Assembly: GCA_009761415.1 (NCBI GenBank)
Contig: QUOL01000013.1
Location: 362,501-426,500, forward strand
Origin: Sarcomyxa edulis
Lineage: Eukaryota; Basidiomycota; Agaricomycetes; Agaricales; Mycenaceae
Length of the DNA stretch: 64,000 nucleotides
Direction: 5' to 3'
Shown here: positions 27,577-39,682 of the stretch, one piece after another
How positions within the stretch are numbered: the stretch's first letter is position 1
Layout: the number at the start of each line of letters is the position of its first letter
Position numbers and translations under genes: made by a program
The notes under the pieces: model-generated
The model's input: the letters and a program-made list of their open reading frames with translations, nothing else
Database searches by the model: none
What the model was told of the DNA's origin: nothing

Positions 27577-28361
27577 TTTCCCCAGTGACTCTGATCGTAT
27601 CTCGTTCTCGTAACGTCGTCGAATTCAAGGTTCCTCCTATAGATATGGGGAAATCCAGTCGAAAAAAGGTAGGAAAGCCGCAGTAAGATGGAGGTATAAT
27701 AGCAAAGGGTCAACTTGGACACGCCGCAAATTGTTGGGTACCAACAACCGTCATATGCATAGCAATGCCATTTCGAGACATGCAATTCGGTTCAGCCAAA
27801 GGTCCCAAGAAATTGTTCTTGGCGCCCTCCTCTGTATGTTTTGCTCGAATCTTTCAGTTCTGAAGAGAATTGACAGTAGGCGAAGACTGGCCGGTTCCAA
27901 ACTTGCACTGCAAGTCCATTCCGAACTTCAAATTTGTAGGAGAGATCATGATCATCGACTCAGTACCGGCTTGTCTTGCCCATGTTTAGACGCTGAGGTT
28001 TTGATAGACGCCCGTACCGAAGAAGCGATGCTTTCGAGCGCTGTATTGGACTTGCTGTCACTTGCAACGCCGTCTTGAGGATGAACTTACCGTCGACTCT
28101 CCGTAGCCATAATAGAATGTGAGTCCTTAGCAGTCATAGCTTGCATAGATACTAATTACAATCCCGCAGTCCAAGTGAGAGTGTTTCAACGTATCGCGGG
28201 AAGCCTTTGCTCACACGTCGTTAGACACGATTATAGATACACACAGTCTCTATATTCCGGCAGATCCGAGTCTATCTCATGTCATCTCTGTTCACCGTAA
28301 ATCTACAGATCGTGGTGGAGGCAAAGTCCGAGTCCGGCAACGAAGAAACTTTTTCCGAATA
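27577..28361. promoter_or_regulatory. divergent promoter region, kinase (-) / F-box (+)
   Basis: 785 bases between two divergent starts. No distinct TATA box or repeat stood out; assigned as shared promoter by position only. Confidence 0.35.
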
Positions 28362-29285
28362 ATGGACCTGCCCATAGACGTCTTCTTCGAGGTATGTCGT
28401 TACAAATAAAACAGACCTTCGTTGAAGACGTACATTACAGATTACATATCATCTTCATCCCCGGGATATCTTGAATTTTAGTCGAGTATCGAAACGTCTC
28501 CGATCTATATTGACTGCCCCCAACGCTCGTCTCATATGGTATACCTCGTTTGACTGCATTCCAGGTTTACCGCCATGTCCGCCAGACATGAGTGAACCCC
28601 GGTATGCGTCCCTGGTCTTCGAACAACACTGCACGGTTCGTTATAGCCAGATTCGGAGGTCTCTAAATAATCTACTGAGCATTTGTGTCATTTCCAGATC
28701 TGCGGCTTTCAAGATTCGACTCGGCAGTTTCGGTTGAGGCTCAGACTTTGTCGCCTCTGTGAGAGAACGTAGATGAATCCGCACTGTCATTATCATCGTC
28801 TGCTCACAAAGCGGTGATACTAGGCGTCTCAAACCAGGACATGAGATTCTCGCACACTATCGGAACCTCCCTCCCGACGATGTCGTCTACACCTTAGTTC
28901 CTCGAACGAGACTTCTGTCGAGATGTAGGTACCGAGTCTAGCTACTTACACCGTTAGTACTTACAGAATTTGTCAGATAACAATGGGCCCATAGCCATCC
29001 AAGACATTCCGAACAGCCAAATCAATAAGTCGACGGACACATACTACAAGCCCGAACTGGAAATGGCTGCCACCAGATACCTCGCGATTTTGGCTCGAGG
29101 TAATGAAAAGAGTCTGAAGACGTTCGTTGCTGCTTGGCAGATGATGGCCACACAGATGATGGAGGTAATGGGCATAATTATTCGTGTTATCTCGATGCCT
29201 GTGCTGACTTGTCGGTCCGTTCCACTTTATGTAGCATGGTGACGCTTTACATGCTTGGGTACACGCAGGGAACAGTAGTGCGTAG
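28362..29285 (+). CDS. F-box protein with CxxC/CxxC module, 6 exons
   Basis: Exons 28362-28391, 28441-28635, 28698-28768, 28824-28924, 28977-29164 and 29235-29285 (211 residues) join in phase. The F-box is at the N-terminus: LPIDVFFEITYHLHPRDIL followed by NFSRVSKRLRSIL. The next segment, IPGLPPCPPDMSEPRYASLV then CTICG and LRLCRLCERT, is the CxxC..CxxC module common in basidiomycete F-box proteins, probably zinc binding. A helical part follows (YYKPELEMAATRYLAILARG). The F-box would dock to Skp1 in an SCF ubiquitin ligase; substrate unknown. The model ends early at TAG 29283. Just downstream, in another frame, a stretch resembling the usual C-terminal helix (VAHLGAISRHECQRALDI) is open, so the 3' end may be frameshifted. 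An upstream in-frame segment before the ATG may also be coding. Confidence 0.75.
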
Positions 29286-30436
29286 CGCACCTGGGAGCTA
29301 TCAGTCGACACGAGTGTCAGCGAGCCCTCGACATCTCCGCTCCTCCCGTGATTATATGTGAGAAGTCGAAACGTGTAGTATGTACTCATTCATCTATTGC
29401 TTGGTCGCCTAAGCTTTTGACTGCCGCCTCGATATCCCGGTCTCTCAACGAATCGAATCCCTAACTTTCTGGTGCGTCCCTTCTGATATTTCTTCGACAG
29501 CTAACGCATCTGCTAGAAGCCTTGGAAGTTCACATCATTCCCAATCTGATACGAAAGATTTTACAGTATGTGCATTGCCCTCTACTTGATCGAAAAGGTC
29601 TCAATTCAGGCAGTGCGCGTCGAAGAATATCTTGACCAAGATGCGCTCAAAAATTTGGGTACTCGCCTGCCCCAAATTCGACACTTCTTCGGAACATCAC
29701 CACGTACAATCGCCGAATCAACGCCAGTCTGATACGGATTGCAAGCTCTCATTACGAAGTTGAATTCATCTTGATTGCTGTGCTTATACCTTTCGGAACA
29801 GTTTCTGTTAACGGTTGTTCGGTATCGTACTGCGTATCTGCGCTAATCGAAAAAGACGATAAGTGGCTTCCGAGTCTTAGAGATTCGTGCCCTTCGGGAG
29901 GTACATTTTCATTTCTCTTACACAATTTCCGTCTCCAATGGACCCAGCTGGATGGAGGCAACTCTTTTGTGAAATAACCTCGGGCTCCAGTGGGCTCCAT
30001 ATGCACCATATTCATCCATGCATCTTGTTTGCAACTTTGTGCTGTAAGTAGCGTTCGTTTCAGGAATTCGCCCCCAAGACGTGTGAAGCTGTACAAAGCT
30101 GTTGCAGTTGGGGTCGACCAGAAATCTGCCACCACATTCAGTCAAAATGCGTCGCGCTCTTTCATCGAGGTACAGACCTTTTGTAAATTCACCTCAAGAG
30201 TCACACCAAAGTTCCAATTGTGAAAAGTGGAAGGTGATGCGGGAGTCACTGCCCTGGTAGATCGAGCCGCAAATGGGGCTAAGATTCGGGAGGCACTGCT
30301 ATCAAGAAATACTTTATAACGATTGCTTGTCATCTCTGCATTTCTCGAAATCCTCTGTCTATATACCCTTACCCACTGTACCCATAACATACCCGAAGAA
30401 TGCTCTAAGCCAGAGGCAGAGCAATATAACATCATC
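29286..30436. other. interval after the F-box gene
   Basis: Holds the out-of-frame F-box-like tail (about 29280-29360) and no other recognised feature. The last few hundred bases should contain the promoter of the C2-domain gene. Confidence 0.35.
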
Positions 30437-32510
30437 ATGAATAACGATATGTGAGTATTTTTATTACTTGACGAAAAGCATCCGTACTTACACGCGCTTT
30501 CGTGTTGCTTTCGTGTAGACCACAGTGGTCATTCACTGGTGAGACGAAGGATTCGCTATGAATAGTGCTAAATGACTGAATATCCTTTACACTCTAGTTG
30601 TCCGTACCAAAGGACTCCATCTCATACGTCCTGACTTGAAGAAATCGTGGAGACCTATCGTTACACTGGTGGTCGATAGCCAACATCATCACGAGATAGT
30701 CCTTGGAGTCGATGGACAGAATCCGAACCTGAGAGTACCGTTTTGTCTGTGAGTGTATGCATTCCTTACACGTTGCTCTATTTTCTGAAGAAATTTGGAT
30801 CGAATATGTCCAGCCAGGACGCGAACCTTGACTCCCAAGTCGATATCAATGTCTGGCATCGTTCCGAAAGTAAAAAGAAGGGCAAGAAACGGACCCTCAT
30901 CGCGACGGCTTGCCATTCACTGGGAGAGCTGTTGAAGAAACAGGATCAGGAATTCTCTCATAAACGAACTAGTGAGTAATATCTCGTCAGAATTCAGACT
31001 CATCACTCACTCGTTTTGCATCAGTTTTGGAAGTTCCCCTGCAGTGCCAATCACTGCAAAAAAAGAAGAAAAAGAACGCGAAAATCGTCAACGTCGCGAA
31101 AGGCAAACTACAGAATGTTGCCCTCCTCCAGCTGAGGCTTAGACCTCCACCATCACTTCGCCCATCTTATTCGAAAGAGATGGATGATGATGAGACATGT
31201 GATACTTGTGAGTATCAGTCCGACATATTCTAGAGTGGCAGAAAACTCACGTCTTCGGATAGCTGACGACGACGACGACAAGTCGTCAGTCACTCTAACA
31301 GAACCCCCAACACCCGCGAGCGATATTTATGAACCAAAAGACGACACTACAAGCCTCAGAAAACGGAGGCCACGACGAATACGCAGCTATCTATCTGATA
31401 GCGAGCCTTCGAGTTCTGAAGATGACTCTGACGAAAACAAACCTCTCCTTTCGGAGTCCGACGACATACTTTGCGACTTTAATGAATGCTGGGAGGAACA
31501 ACCCATTGATACTCATCGACCGCCATCACCCGTCCGCTCTGCTTCCCTTCTTCCAACGTACACAGAAGAAGTTTGCGCGGATCCGGTTGATGACGCTTCT
31601 CTCACAACCACGGAATGGTTGCTCTCCACATTCACATGGTACAAGGAACTGAAGGAGGCGAAAACGGATCCGGAATACCAGAAGGTCTTCACTAAGCTCC
31701 AGGCCGAATGGAATTATATGGGCGGATTCGTGAGTCTAACCATTACTAGTATATGTATGTGCATCAGTATCAATATTGACATACACTTTGGGGTATATAG
31801 CTCACGGCATTGACAGCGTGAGCCCCCTTTGACATGTTCATGTTCGACAGTGTTATCCTGATGTATTTAACCGCTCTTTTGATATCTTTAGAATCGACGC
31901 TGGCATTTTTGCAATATCGCCCGACTCACTGTTTCCAGTTGGGTCCCTTGCACGGTACGCTATTGCTTCGAGCAGCGCTGCCGTTGTTGTTGGCATCGCC
32001 TGTGACGTATGGCTTCTTTTCCGATATGGATGGGTGGAACAGGATACCTGCAAAGTACGGACCAATTTTTCGCTGATTGTTCGAATGAAACTGAATATGC
32101 ATCTGAATGAACAGGACCGTGCGGTAGATTTATTCGACAGCTACATGTTCTTCTCCCTTTCAGCACGGCTGCCCACTCTTTCCGCGCTCTTCTCTACAAT
32201 TACCCTTATGCTGTGTATAGGGAGCTTGGCGTACGATGCTTTCCCTGTGGGGGTGGCAGTCGTCTTCTTCTTGTTTGGCATCCTCATCACGCTCCAGTTC
32301 TTGGTATACGGCATGCGTTGGTTCGCGAGAGGTATTGCCAGAGTGATTGGGGGGGCGTCCAAGTTGGTCTCACGATTATGGACCTCTAGGCCTGTGGAGT
32401 CGAAGTTAGAACGGTCACCGACTGTTGCCACTGTCGCTACTACTGCATCCACTGGTTCCACCACTACTGCTACTAGTAGCACTATTACCATGAAGGAAGT
32501 GGGAGTATGA
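30437..32510 (+). CDS. C2-domain membrane protein, 9 exons
   Basis: Exons: 30437-30450, 30519-30538, 30598-30748, 30814-30971, 31025-31207, 31263-31729, 31801-31817, 31892-32054 and 32115-32510; 522 residues, phases all match. Residues 10 to about 130 form a C2-like beta sandwich: KKSWRPIVTLVVDSQ, HEIVLGVDGQNPNLRVPFC and INVWHRSESKKKGKKRTLIA. An acidic Ser-rich linker follows, then a helical segment (EWLLSTFTWYKELKEA, YQKVFTKLQAEWNYMGGF). Three hydrophobic spans close the protein (YAIASSSAAVVVGIACDVWL, LFSTITLMLCIGSLAYDAF, VGVAVVFFLFGILITLQFLV), with a Thr/Ser-rich tail. C2 domains bind phospholipids, often with Ca2+, but the Asp ligands are not clearly complete here. Likely a membrane-attached protein of basidiomycetes with unknown role. 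Exons 1, 2 and 7 are only 14, 20 and 17 nt. Confidence 0.85.
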
Positions 32511-33020
32511 CGGATTCATTTATTATCTATATCACCTCCCTAACGATGCAATTCTGTATTTTTATGCATAAAATCTAAATCTTTGGTCAATATATCGAGG
32601 TCCATGGGTGGCTTTCACTCGGAGTCCTTCGCGTCCTTCCTTTAATCCCGGACGAGGTCTAGGTGCTCATGAATCCGCCATAACAATACAGTTCTATTTC
32701 ATTGCAGAAAGACGAGAAGATCGTACAACACGACTGGAATTAAACCTTTAATGGCCGGTGAGAGCTGTCCAGACACCGTACGCTTGTACAAAAGAGAAAC
32801 GAAAGAACAGATGATAAATAGTATAAGTAACTTCACCGCAAGAAACCTGCACCGATCCTACAGTTTGGCGAGCCTTGTCGTGTCAATTTGGTATAATAAG
32901 AGCTGTTTATTGGCTTTAGGGAATGTTTAGTGAGACGAGACGAGCTGAGCAATCGGCGTGAAAGAGGCGCACCGTCTCTGTGTTGTTTCACTAATCGAAC
33001 GACTCTACAAGGGAAAAAGA
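32511..33020. other. convergent intergenic region
   Basis: 510 bases between the convergent C2 and Dabb genes; no feature seen beyond 3' flanks. Confidence 0.35.
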
Positions 33021-33478
33021 CTACATGAGGATGAGTTGGACAATCACGTATAAATGCTCGACGCACTGCATATGATGAGGATGAGGGAGATATCCCCTGA
33101 GCAGGACCGGGCGATGTCAGCCATGTATGAGGATAATTGGAGAGTAAACCCACAGGAAGGCGTGAATGTCGTCAAATTCGGCTGTCAAAGCTAGGTCGAA
33201 TGTGAGTGCCAGTCTCAAGAGATGGACAAGATGGTCAGCGCACCAAAATCGTAGCCCTGAGAACGCGTAGTGTCCATCGGTGAACCAACCTTGCAATTTC
33301 GGAGGCCAGGTATCACCATTGGGGTCAGAAGCGAGCGTACATCCTCGAATAATTTGATCTTTTGTTGTTCGGTAGTTTCTGGTTTCAAGGCAGCAAAAGC
33401 TAGGAAAGAAACGCGTCAAGTTGGGAAAAAGTCGGACTGTTTGGAACCCTGAGACTCACCGAAATGCTGGATAGTCAT
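33021..33478 (-). CDS. stress-response A/B barrel (Dabb) domain protein, 95 aa, 4 exons
   Basis: Exons 33478-33460, 33399-33244, 33190-33154 and 33096-33021 join with matched phases. The product starts MTIQHFAFAALKPETTEQQK, the beta1/helix opening of Dabb proteins, then has a middle strand region (VIPGLRNCKVG), RSQGYDFALTAEFDD and HPHHMQCVEHL near the end. This is the order of elements in the dimeric alpha+beta barrel Dabb family, where single-domain proteins are about 100 residues. Fungal and plant members are small stress-induced proteins, and some relatives are enzymes of polyketide cyclisation; catalysis here is not implied. The first exon is only 19 nt, and no single open frame covers the gene, so it is easy to miss. 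All donors are GT, all acceptors AG. The C-terminal residues VIVQLILM are less typical than the rest. Confidence 0.75.
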
Positions 33479-33588
33479 AATGACTCGCCTACGACGAAAT
33501 GGAGAAACGAAATCGATCCTTGAGCAAGAGGGTGCTCGCTGAAGGCGAAGATTCGAAGGAAGCTCGCCGACTGTCAATGCCGCCAGTA

Positions 33589-34190
33589 CTACACGTGGTA
33601 CATCAGAGCGATGTTCAGCACGTTAATGCCTGCCTCGACGATGCTGGGGACCATAGCCAACTTCAAAAGCTCGAATCGACCTTGGGAGAGAAAAAAAAGG
33701 CGAGTTTCGTTCATTTTGAGGTCGTCGTTCGAGAGAGGGGTCTTTGACGTACATTTTACGGCTGCAAAGACTTTTCCACGGTTCTCTTTCTCCCGCTCAA
33801 CATGTCGAACATGGCCAGACTGTCGACGTTCTAGCGCTTGCTCAAAGGTACTTTCTTGTGGCGTACAACTTCCGGACTAGGCTCCGGATATCTTCTATCG
33901 GTTCTCCTAGATGTCGACGATCCTTTCTGTCGTGTGGCGCAAAGACGACTTCGAGGGAGAAAATTGTCGAGGATAGTGCCTAATCTCGCAATAGTTCCAA
34001 AAGTTACGATGATCTACAAGGACTTTCGTCCGGGCTGCTAACGGAATCCTCCTGGGGTCTGCTTGTCGCAGCGGCCAACTCTTTTTCCCGGCCCAAAAAT
34101 GCTCGGCGGTGCGGACTCGCGCTCCTGTATACTCCTGCACAACGGACAAAACATCCGTTGTCACGCTGCGCATCACCCTTGCATCCGGCT
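33589..34190 (-). other. possible spliced gene, unresolved frame
   Basis: On the minus strand, 33876-33753 and 33680-33589 join in phase across a GTACGT..CCCAAG intron and end in a hydrophobic segment (LLKLAMVPSIVEAGINVLNI) before a TAG. Upstream, 34190 to about 33910 is coding-like in two competing frames, each with usable splice sites. I cannot choose, and recognise no family. It may be a divergent neighbour of the Dabb gene or chance. Confidence 0.25.
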
Positions 34191-37100
34191 AGCCTCTGGT
34201 GACGATGGATATTCGCGAATGCCCTGGTGAGATTGTGCTCGATCTCCAAGTCTTACCCACGACCTCAGCTCATCTGAAAGATTGAAGACCCAAAGACTCC
34301 GTTATCTACTCTATACACGATTAGGACGCGCTGGAAGCGGATATGCGTACTTACTGCGAATTCCGTCAGTCACTCCAAGTAGACGGGGACAGGTCACGGT
34401 CCCGTTCGCCTCGTCAGTACCTTCCAGCAGAACACCCGACTCTGACGGCATAATCTGACGGCATCGACATGCGCTGAATGGAATGTGGTTCTCCTTTCGT
34501 GGAACACATGATGCATGATACTTATCATCAAACACTCCGACGACACAGGCCGGTGCGTCGCTTAATGCGCGTCTCATTCACTCATTCAACAACGACGCTC
34601 AAGTGTGGTTGTAAATGTATTATAAGTGTCTTTTTTAACTGCTATTCAAGCATGTATATGATAAAGGGGCGTCCAACCTCCGACAAAACATCAATACTCC
34701 CTACAAATGACGACCAGACCAGGAAGGAATCTGATCGAAGACTTATACAACACGATGCACTTGCGTCACCTAAGAAGAAAACCCAAAATACTCCTCCCCG
34801 GTTCTTTGGAACTATAATCAACGACGTCTCACCCCGAAAGACGGGATCTCGCTGGATTGGACGAGAACATCACCCAGAGGTGGGATTGTCCCTACCAGTC
34901 AGCATTGACGGCTCTCTGATATGGATTACTCGTGGTCAGCAGGGGAAAAAAACGATAACGGAGCACACATACAGCATCTTCCCGTTTCCAGTCAGGGTCT
35001 TCCCTCTATTCTCACACGGATCATGGTCAACAATTAAACTGGATTAATATTGTTCACGGCAGACTCACTGCAGTCTCCCCGTCCCTTCTCCAGTCCGCGT
35101 TCTCATATCGCTTCCAGTCAGCATTCTCATACCGCTTCCCGTCAACATTGGAGCCCTATCAGCGAACAACATATGGTCAGCGATCAAACTAGACAGAATG
35201 TTTGCTGTCAACTCGCCTCTTGTTCATCCTCTCGTCTCCAATCGGCATTTTGGTACCGCTTCCAGTCAGCGTTGGCGCGCTATTAGTGAACAACATATGG
35301 TTGACGGTCAAACAAGATAGAAGAGTTGTTGTTGACTTACCGAATGCTCCTCCACCCGTCTCCAGTCGGCGTTCTCATACCGCTTCCAGTCCTTGTTGTC
35401 GATTCTCTTCCAGTCCTTATTCTGAATCCTCTTCCAGTCCGCATTGACGATCCTCTTCCAGTCTGCATTGGCGATGTCTGGCGATTCAGGGATGTCCCTC
35501 TGTTTAGAACAGACAGGTCAATGCTCAGCAATTCATCGCAGAGATCTTTTGCTTCGGACGCACAGCAGCTTCCTCCCGTCTCCAGTCTGCGTTACTTCTC
35601 TATCGACGCACAGAGTCAATGGGCTAACACACTAAGATATCCAACTGATGCACATACCACGGCTTCCTCTGATGCTTCGCGAGCGACTACCGATTCAGCA
35701 TTGGCCTACGATCGAGGAAGCGAATAAGCGAAAACGATTGGGAATCGGATGTAAAAGGGAAAGATGGAGGCTTACAGGAAATGCACCAACACTCGCAGAG
35801 AAAGCCGAGACCAGGAGGATTATGAGGCCTTGTAGACGCATGGTGGAAAAAGATACGTGGGTGGGTGGGGTCAGATCATCAACTATTTTTCGGCTTTATG
35901 AAGTTTCGTCAAGGCCCCCGGAAATAGGACGCGGCATAAATCGAGACCCAAAAAAATCTCCACAGGTCCAGTTCCTGAGAGTGCCTGACGAAAGGTGTAA
36001 ATTTACCATCTTCGGGAACTCGGCGAGCACACGCTGCGCAACGGAACAAGCTCCCTCCTTGAAGTTCATATATCCTCGTGTATGTACCGGTATTGAGAAA
36101 TGCACAACTTGGAACGCAAAATGACGGGAAGGGAATCAGTGATGTTGCATGTCGGGAGGAACCAGGAGGCCCGGCAGCGATAAGTTGCAAGAATAGACTT
36201 TTCAAGTTATCTATGGACACATCTGGAAACTCTTGATCGACAAGGACCAATGCCACCGCCACCAAAAAGAGTGATGTCAGTTTCTTATTTTCCTCAGAAT
36301 TCATGCCAAGTTTGCCTTTTAATTGGTGCATTATCAAGGTACCGCAACCAATGCTTGGACGGCCAATTAGTCGCCGAAGAGTGGACAACACGTATGGTTA
36401 AGCTTCGACGTTGTTGTGTTTCAACGACGTCCTTAGTGCACGTTCTACTATATGTTCCTGACTGGTCAGGTCAGCACTATGTAGGGGTGGTTACGCCATA
36501 CATACCACACTTGGTAACGTTCCGAGGCACACTGCACGGTCGTCTCGATCATCCAAGTCAAATATTAGAGAAGTTCTCTTGTCACTGACCGGGGCCAAAA
36601 TGCTGAAATTCGTCGATGGCCAAGGTTCTCCAGTCTAATTGCTGATGTGATTCATTGAAGGCTTGAACTCGCATCATACTTATGCACGCGCATCCATATG
36701 CATCACTATTCGACGCATGATCACGTCAAGCTGAGGTCGCATGCGCATGGCGAGAATATGTTCGAACGTGATGTCCAAAAGATCTCTTATGACACTGATG
36801 AGGCATAAATAGACAGATAAAGGTGACCTATAAGAATCGAACACTAAATCTAGTGTAAGGATCCGAGCAAGAATGAGCAAAAGTAGTACGCACCTTACGA
36901 TGCTCGAATAGGAGATGCAACTGCCTGCTTTCGACGCTGTCACATTGAGGTTGCCCGTTCGCGATCCAGCACCTGTTATTTTTACCGTGCTCGGGACATT
37001 TCAAGCCGTCAAACGTCTCGGTCGTTGAGCTGGAGGTCCAATATGGAAGGTAAAACGTCCAGATTTCGAGCAGGCTTGAGAGACAAAGTCCTGAGCTCAA

Positions 37101-39198
37101 GTGTATCTCAGATAACATTTATACTTTGGCCCGGTTTTCCGCGAGCGCAGTATAGGGCGAAAAGCAATTACAGAACGAAACGCAGGAACAGTTTTTGCCT
37201 TGTAACGATAATGAGCACCAGGCAGAAAAAAGATGAACGACAATCGATAACTTACATTGCCCAGGAACGAGTATCTCCGGACCGCTCTGACAAGAGTGCG
37301 GAGAAGGATCCTGTAACCATCTCCCCCCTCCCCTCCCCTCGGCCTCCTCCTCTGCATCGTGCGGGATCGCAGATATACCGGAGATTATAGCTCCCTCGGT
37401 GTTCCGAAGTCCAGATCTCGGAAAAATTCCAGACCGTCACGAGCAAAATGACGTCTCTTGGATAAAGGTCGGTGCTGGTATATGCCTTGAATCGTCCGGG
37501 CCAAGCGAGAAAATAGATCACGATGACGTGGAAAGATCCAAAGAAAGAAAGATAGAGGCGCTTCAAGCAAAATGATACATGCATCCTGTTGATAGAGCGT
37601 AAACGAAGACACGGTTCTACTCTGGGATATCATCGGACCTTGAGTCAATAGCAAGAAGACGGATTCATAATTAGATGTGACACACTCACACCAGGTAAAG
37701 ACGACCTTGAAGATGAAAGAAGGTGCTCATCATATGTGTGAGCCAGACAGCATCAGTGTTTCGACGACTCCCGACGTTTACGATGAGGAGACTGAAGCAC
37801 TGATCCCGAACGACTGGAGGCTGAAGCCATATTGATCGCCTTCGTCGTGCTAGATCGTTCCACAAAACGCAGACCGAACTCCAGGGAACTCCGAACAGTC
37901 TCGGAAATACCTGGTGAACGGCGGGAGGTAGGACATACTTTGCATACATACGTGCTCCCTAGCGTCGTCATGACTACAAGCTAGACTGATGCCAGAGAAG
38001 CCCCGTTCAACGTTCACGTCCTGAACAAAGCAATGCCAGCGTTATATTAGGCGGAAGACGACGGAAACAGGGAGTACATACGGTTACATCCCGTTCATCG
38101 CCGCAACGGAAGGTCCAGGGGAAAGAGCCAACAGAATTGTTGGAGCCATTTCTAGAAGGAAAAAAATTGTTTCGACACCCATCAGCGGAAGAAGTTCGAG
38201 CGAAAGACAGAGTACACCGTCGATCTCAATGACGGGTCAGAGGATAAGACAAACAAATCCTGTCAGACCTTGTTCTTGGTGCTGAAGGTAACGAGGGGTA
38301 CGGCTAAAGGAAGAGAATGCTTCTTCGTAGTTTCACTTCGTCTTCTGGGCAAAGAGACTCGAGACTCATGAAATATACGCAGCGACAAGAGCAAGAAAAA
38401 CTTCTAGCCTCTTGGATCGGGGGCGCTTCTTTGGTCGTGGTAGTGTCAATACAGACGAGATAAGGAAACAGCGCGTCGGGGGTCCAATTACCGCACGGCC
38501 TGATGGAGTACATCGCGTCCTGTGTCGAGATTGGCTTTCGCAGGGAGATTGTGGGGAACACATTTCTATCGAGGTCCAAGGGGCGTTCGGAGACCCAAAA
38601 TCAGAGTTTCGAGTGACAGTCATGCGCTCGCAGACAATCGAAATCAGAACAGAACCATGGATGTATGGTCTTGCAAAAGGTGATATCGATGCCAAAGGCG
38701 TGCGAAGACTGAACGCTTGAGAGACAAGTAGGCTGATGGCCGTCTGATGGAACGGCTTGAACGATGATCGATGACTGTCCATCAAGTTCATGCATACATC
38801 AAGTCAGTGTCTCCGAGCGTGCATTGCGAGTAGGCAGAACGATGGAGACGGTGTGAGTGGAGTACTCAGAATCGTCATTGGCGGTCCCGTGTTCATTATC
38901 AGAGTGCGGAGAGGGCTCAAGGGCTATACTGGGTCGGTCAGTCCACATCTCCATGGTATACAAGCGAATATACCTTGGAAGATTACATAGAATGAAACCG
39001 CATGATAGACCAAAGGTATATTGAATCCGTGGGTCGGCATGTAGATTTACGGGCTCCAAGCTCAAATTCAAAAGAAACGTGTTGAATCATCCCCCAATGT
39101 TGAGTGCACACTCTACTGTTGTTGTACGTCTGTTGAAAATGAAGGTATGAGCGATGTCTTGTACAGGATTGCCCTTTGTTCACCTTCAAATCGTAGGC
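34191..39198. other. gene-poor interval with degenerate repeats
   Basis: About 5 kb without a recognised gene. It contains the tandem repeats at about 34890-35480. Minus-strand open stretches at about 36000-36300 (a hydrophobic patch LTSLFLVAVALVLVDQEF) and 36890-37030 look mildly coding but lack partners. No terminal repeats, integrase or transposase motif was seen. Confidence 0.35.
34890..35480. repeat. degenerate tandem repeat array, about 24-bp unit with larger blocks
   Basis: A unit close to CTTCCAGTCNGCATT plus about nine variable bases recurs. Regular 24-bp steps are clearest at 35406-35475 (four copies), with related copies near 35087, 35111, 35260 and 35380 and an outlier near 34895. 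A longer block, GAACAACATATGGT, recurs at about 35163 and 35287, with a weaker relative near 35020, so roughly 120-150-bp higher-order copies are present. No protein is assigned to it. Confidence 0.7.
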
Positions 39199-39682
39199 AT
39201 GCCACTGCTGCTGGCAGACGACCGTAATTGCCTCATGGCTCTTGCTCATTTAACGGCTACACCGATGCCAGCTCCTGGTGAAAGCAAATTTCACATTCAT
39301 ACCTTCCACTACTTAGTACTACGCGGTCTCAACTGGATTTGATTTCGAACCGACAATGTTTCCAGGTGCACCTATATTTTCAGCAGCACACGCGTCCCAG
39401 TTCGAAAAAATCACCGGTAAAGAATGGGCTCACGATGGAGGCCTCAAATGGAGAAAAGTCAAGGACGAGGGGCTACAGTGGGGATATCAGCTCGAGCAGG
39501 AGCTCACACCGGCACTATATCCAACTAAACGGAAGCCATCCAAGAACCGGACGAAGAAGGAGCTCGAGTGGCCAGAAAAGGGTGAGTTCAACCCTTCCCA
39601 CGAACATTCACCTGGTGGCATCACTCAACATCATGCAGCTCGTACGACTTGTCGATTCTCCCACTGGGCAAAAGCAAGCAAT
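39199..39682 (+). other. coding-like in-frame extension upstream of the EXPERA gene
   Basis: From ATG 39199, exons 39199-39277 and 39366-39581 and the piece from 39639 can be joined in phase; they read straight into the EXPERA start at 39683 without a stop. The middle part (FEKITGKEWAHDGGLKW, GLQWGYQLEQELTP, KKELEWPEK) looks like real protein. The 57-nt intron-like segment 39582-39638 (GTGAGT..GCAG) is stop-free and a multiple of three, so frame is kept either way. EXPERA proteins usually start close to the first helix, so this is either an N-terminal extension, a separate small gene, or leader sequence that happens to be open. Confidence 0.35.

Noticed and set aside
29752..30438. Several minus-strand open frames of 75-127 codons
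   Set aside because: Frames overlap one another with no domain or consistent splice joins.
35909..36391. 160-codon minus-strand open frame with a hydrophobic patch
   Set aside because: No start context, no splice partner and no recognisable family; could be chance.
38366..38791. Overlapping open frames on both strands (142 and 103 codons)
   Set aside because: Equally plausible on both strands, which usually means composition rather than coding.
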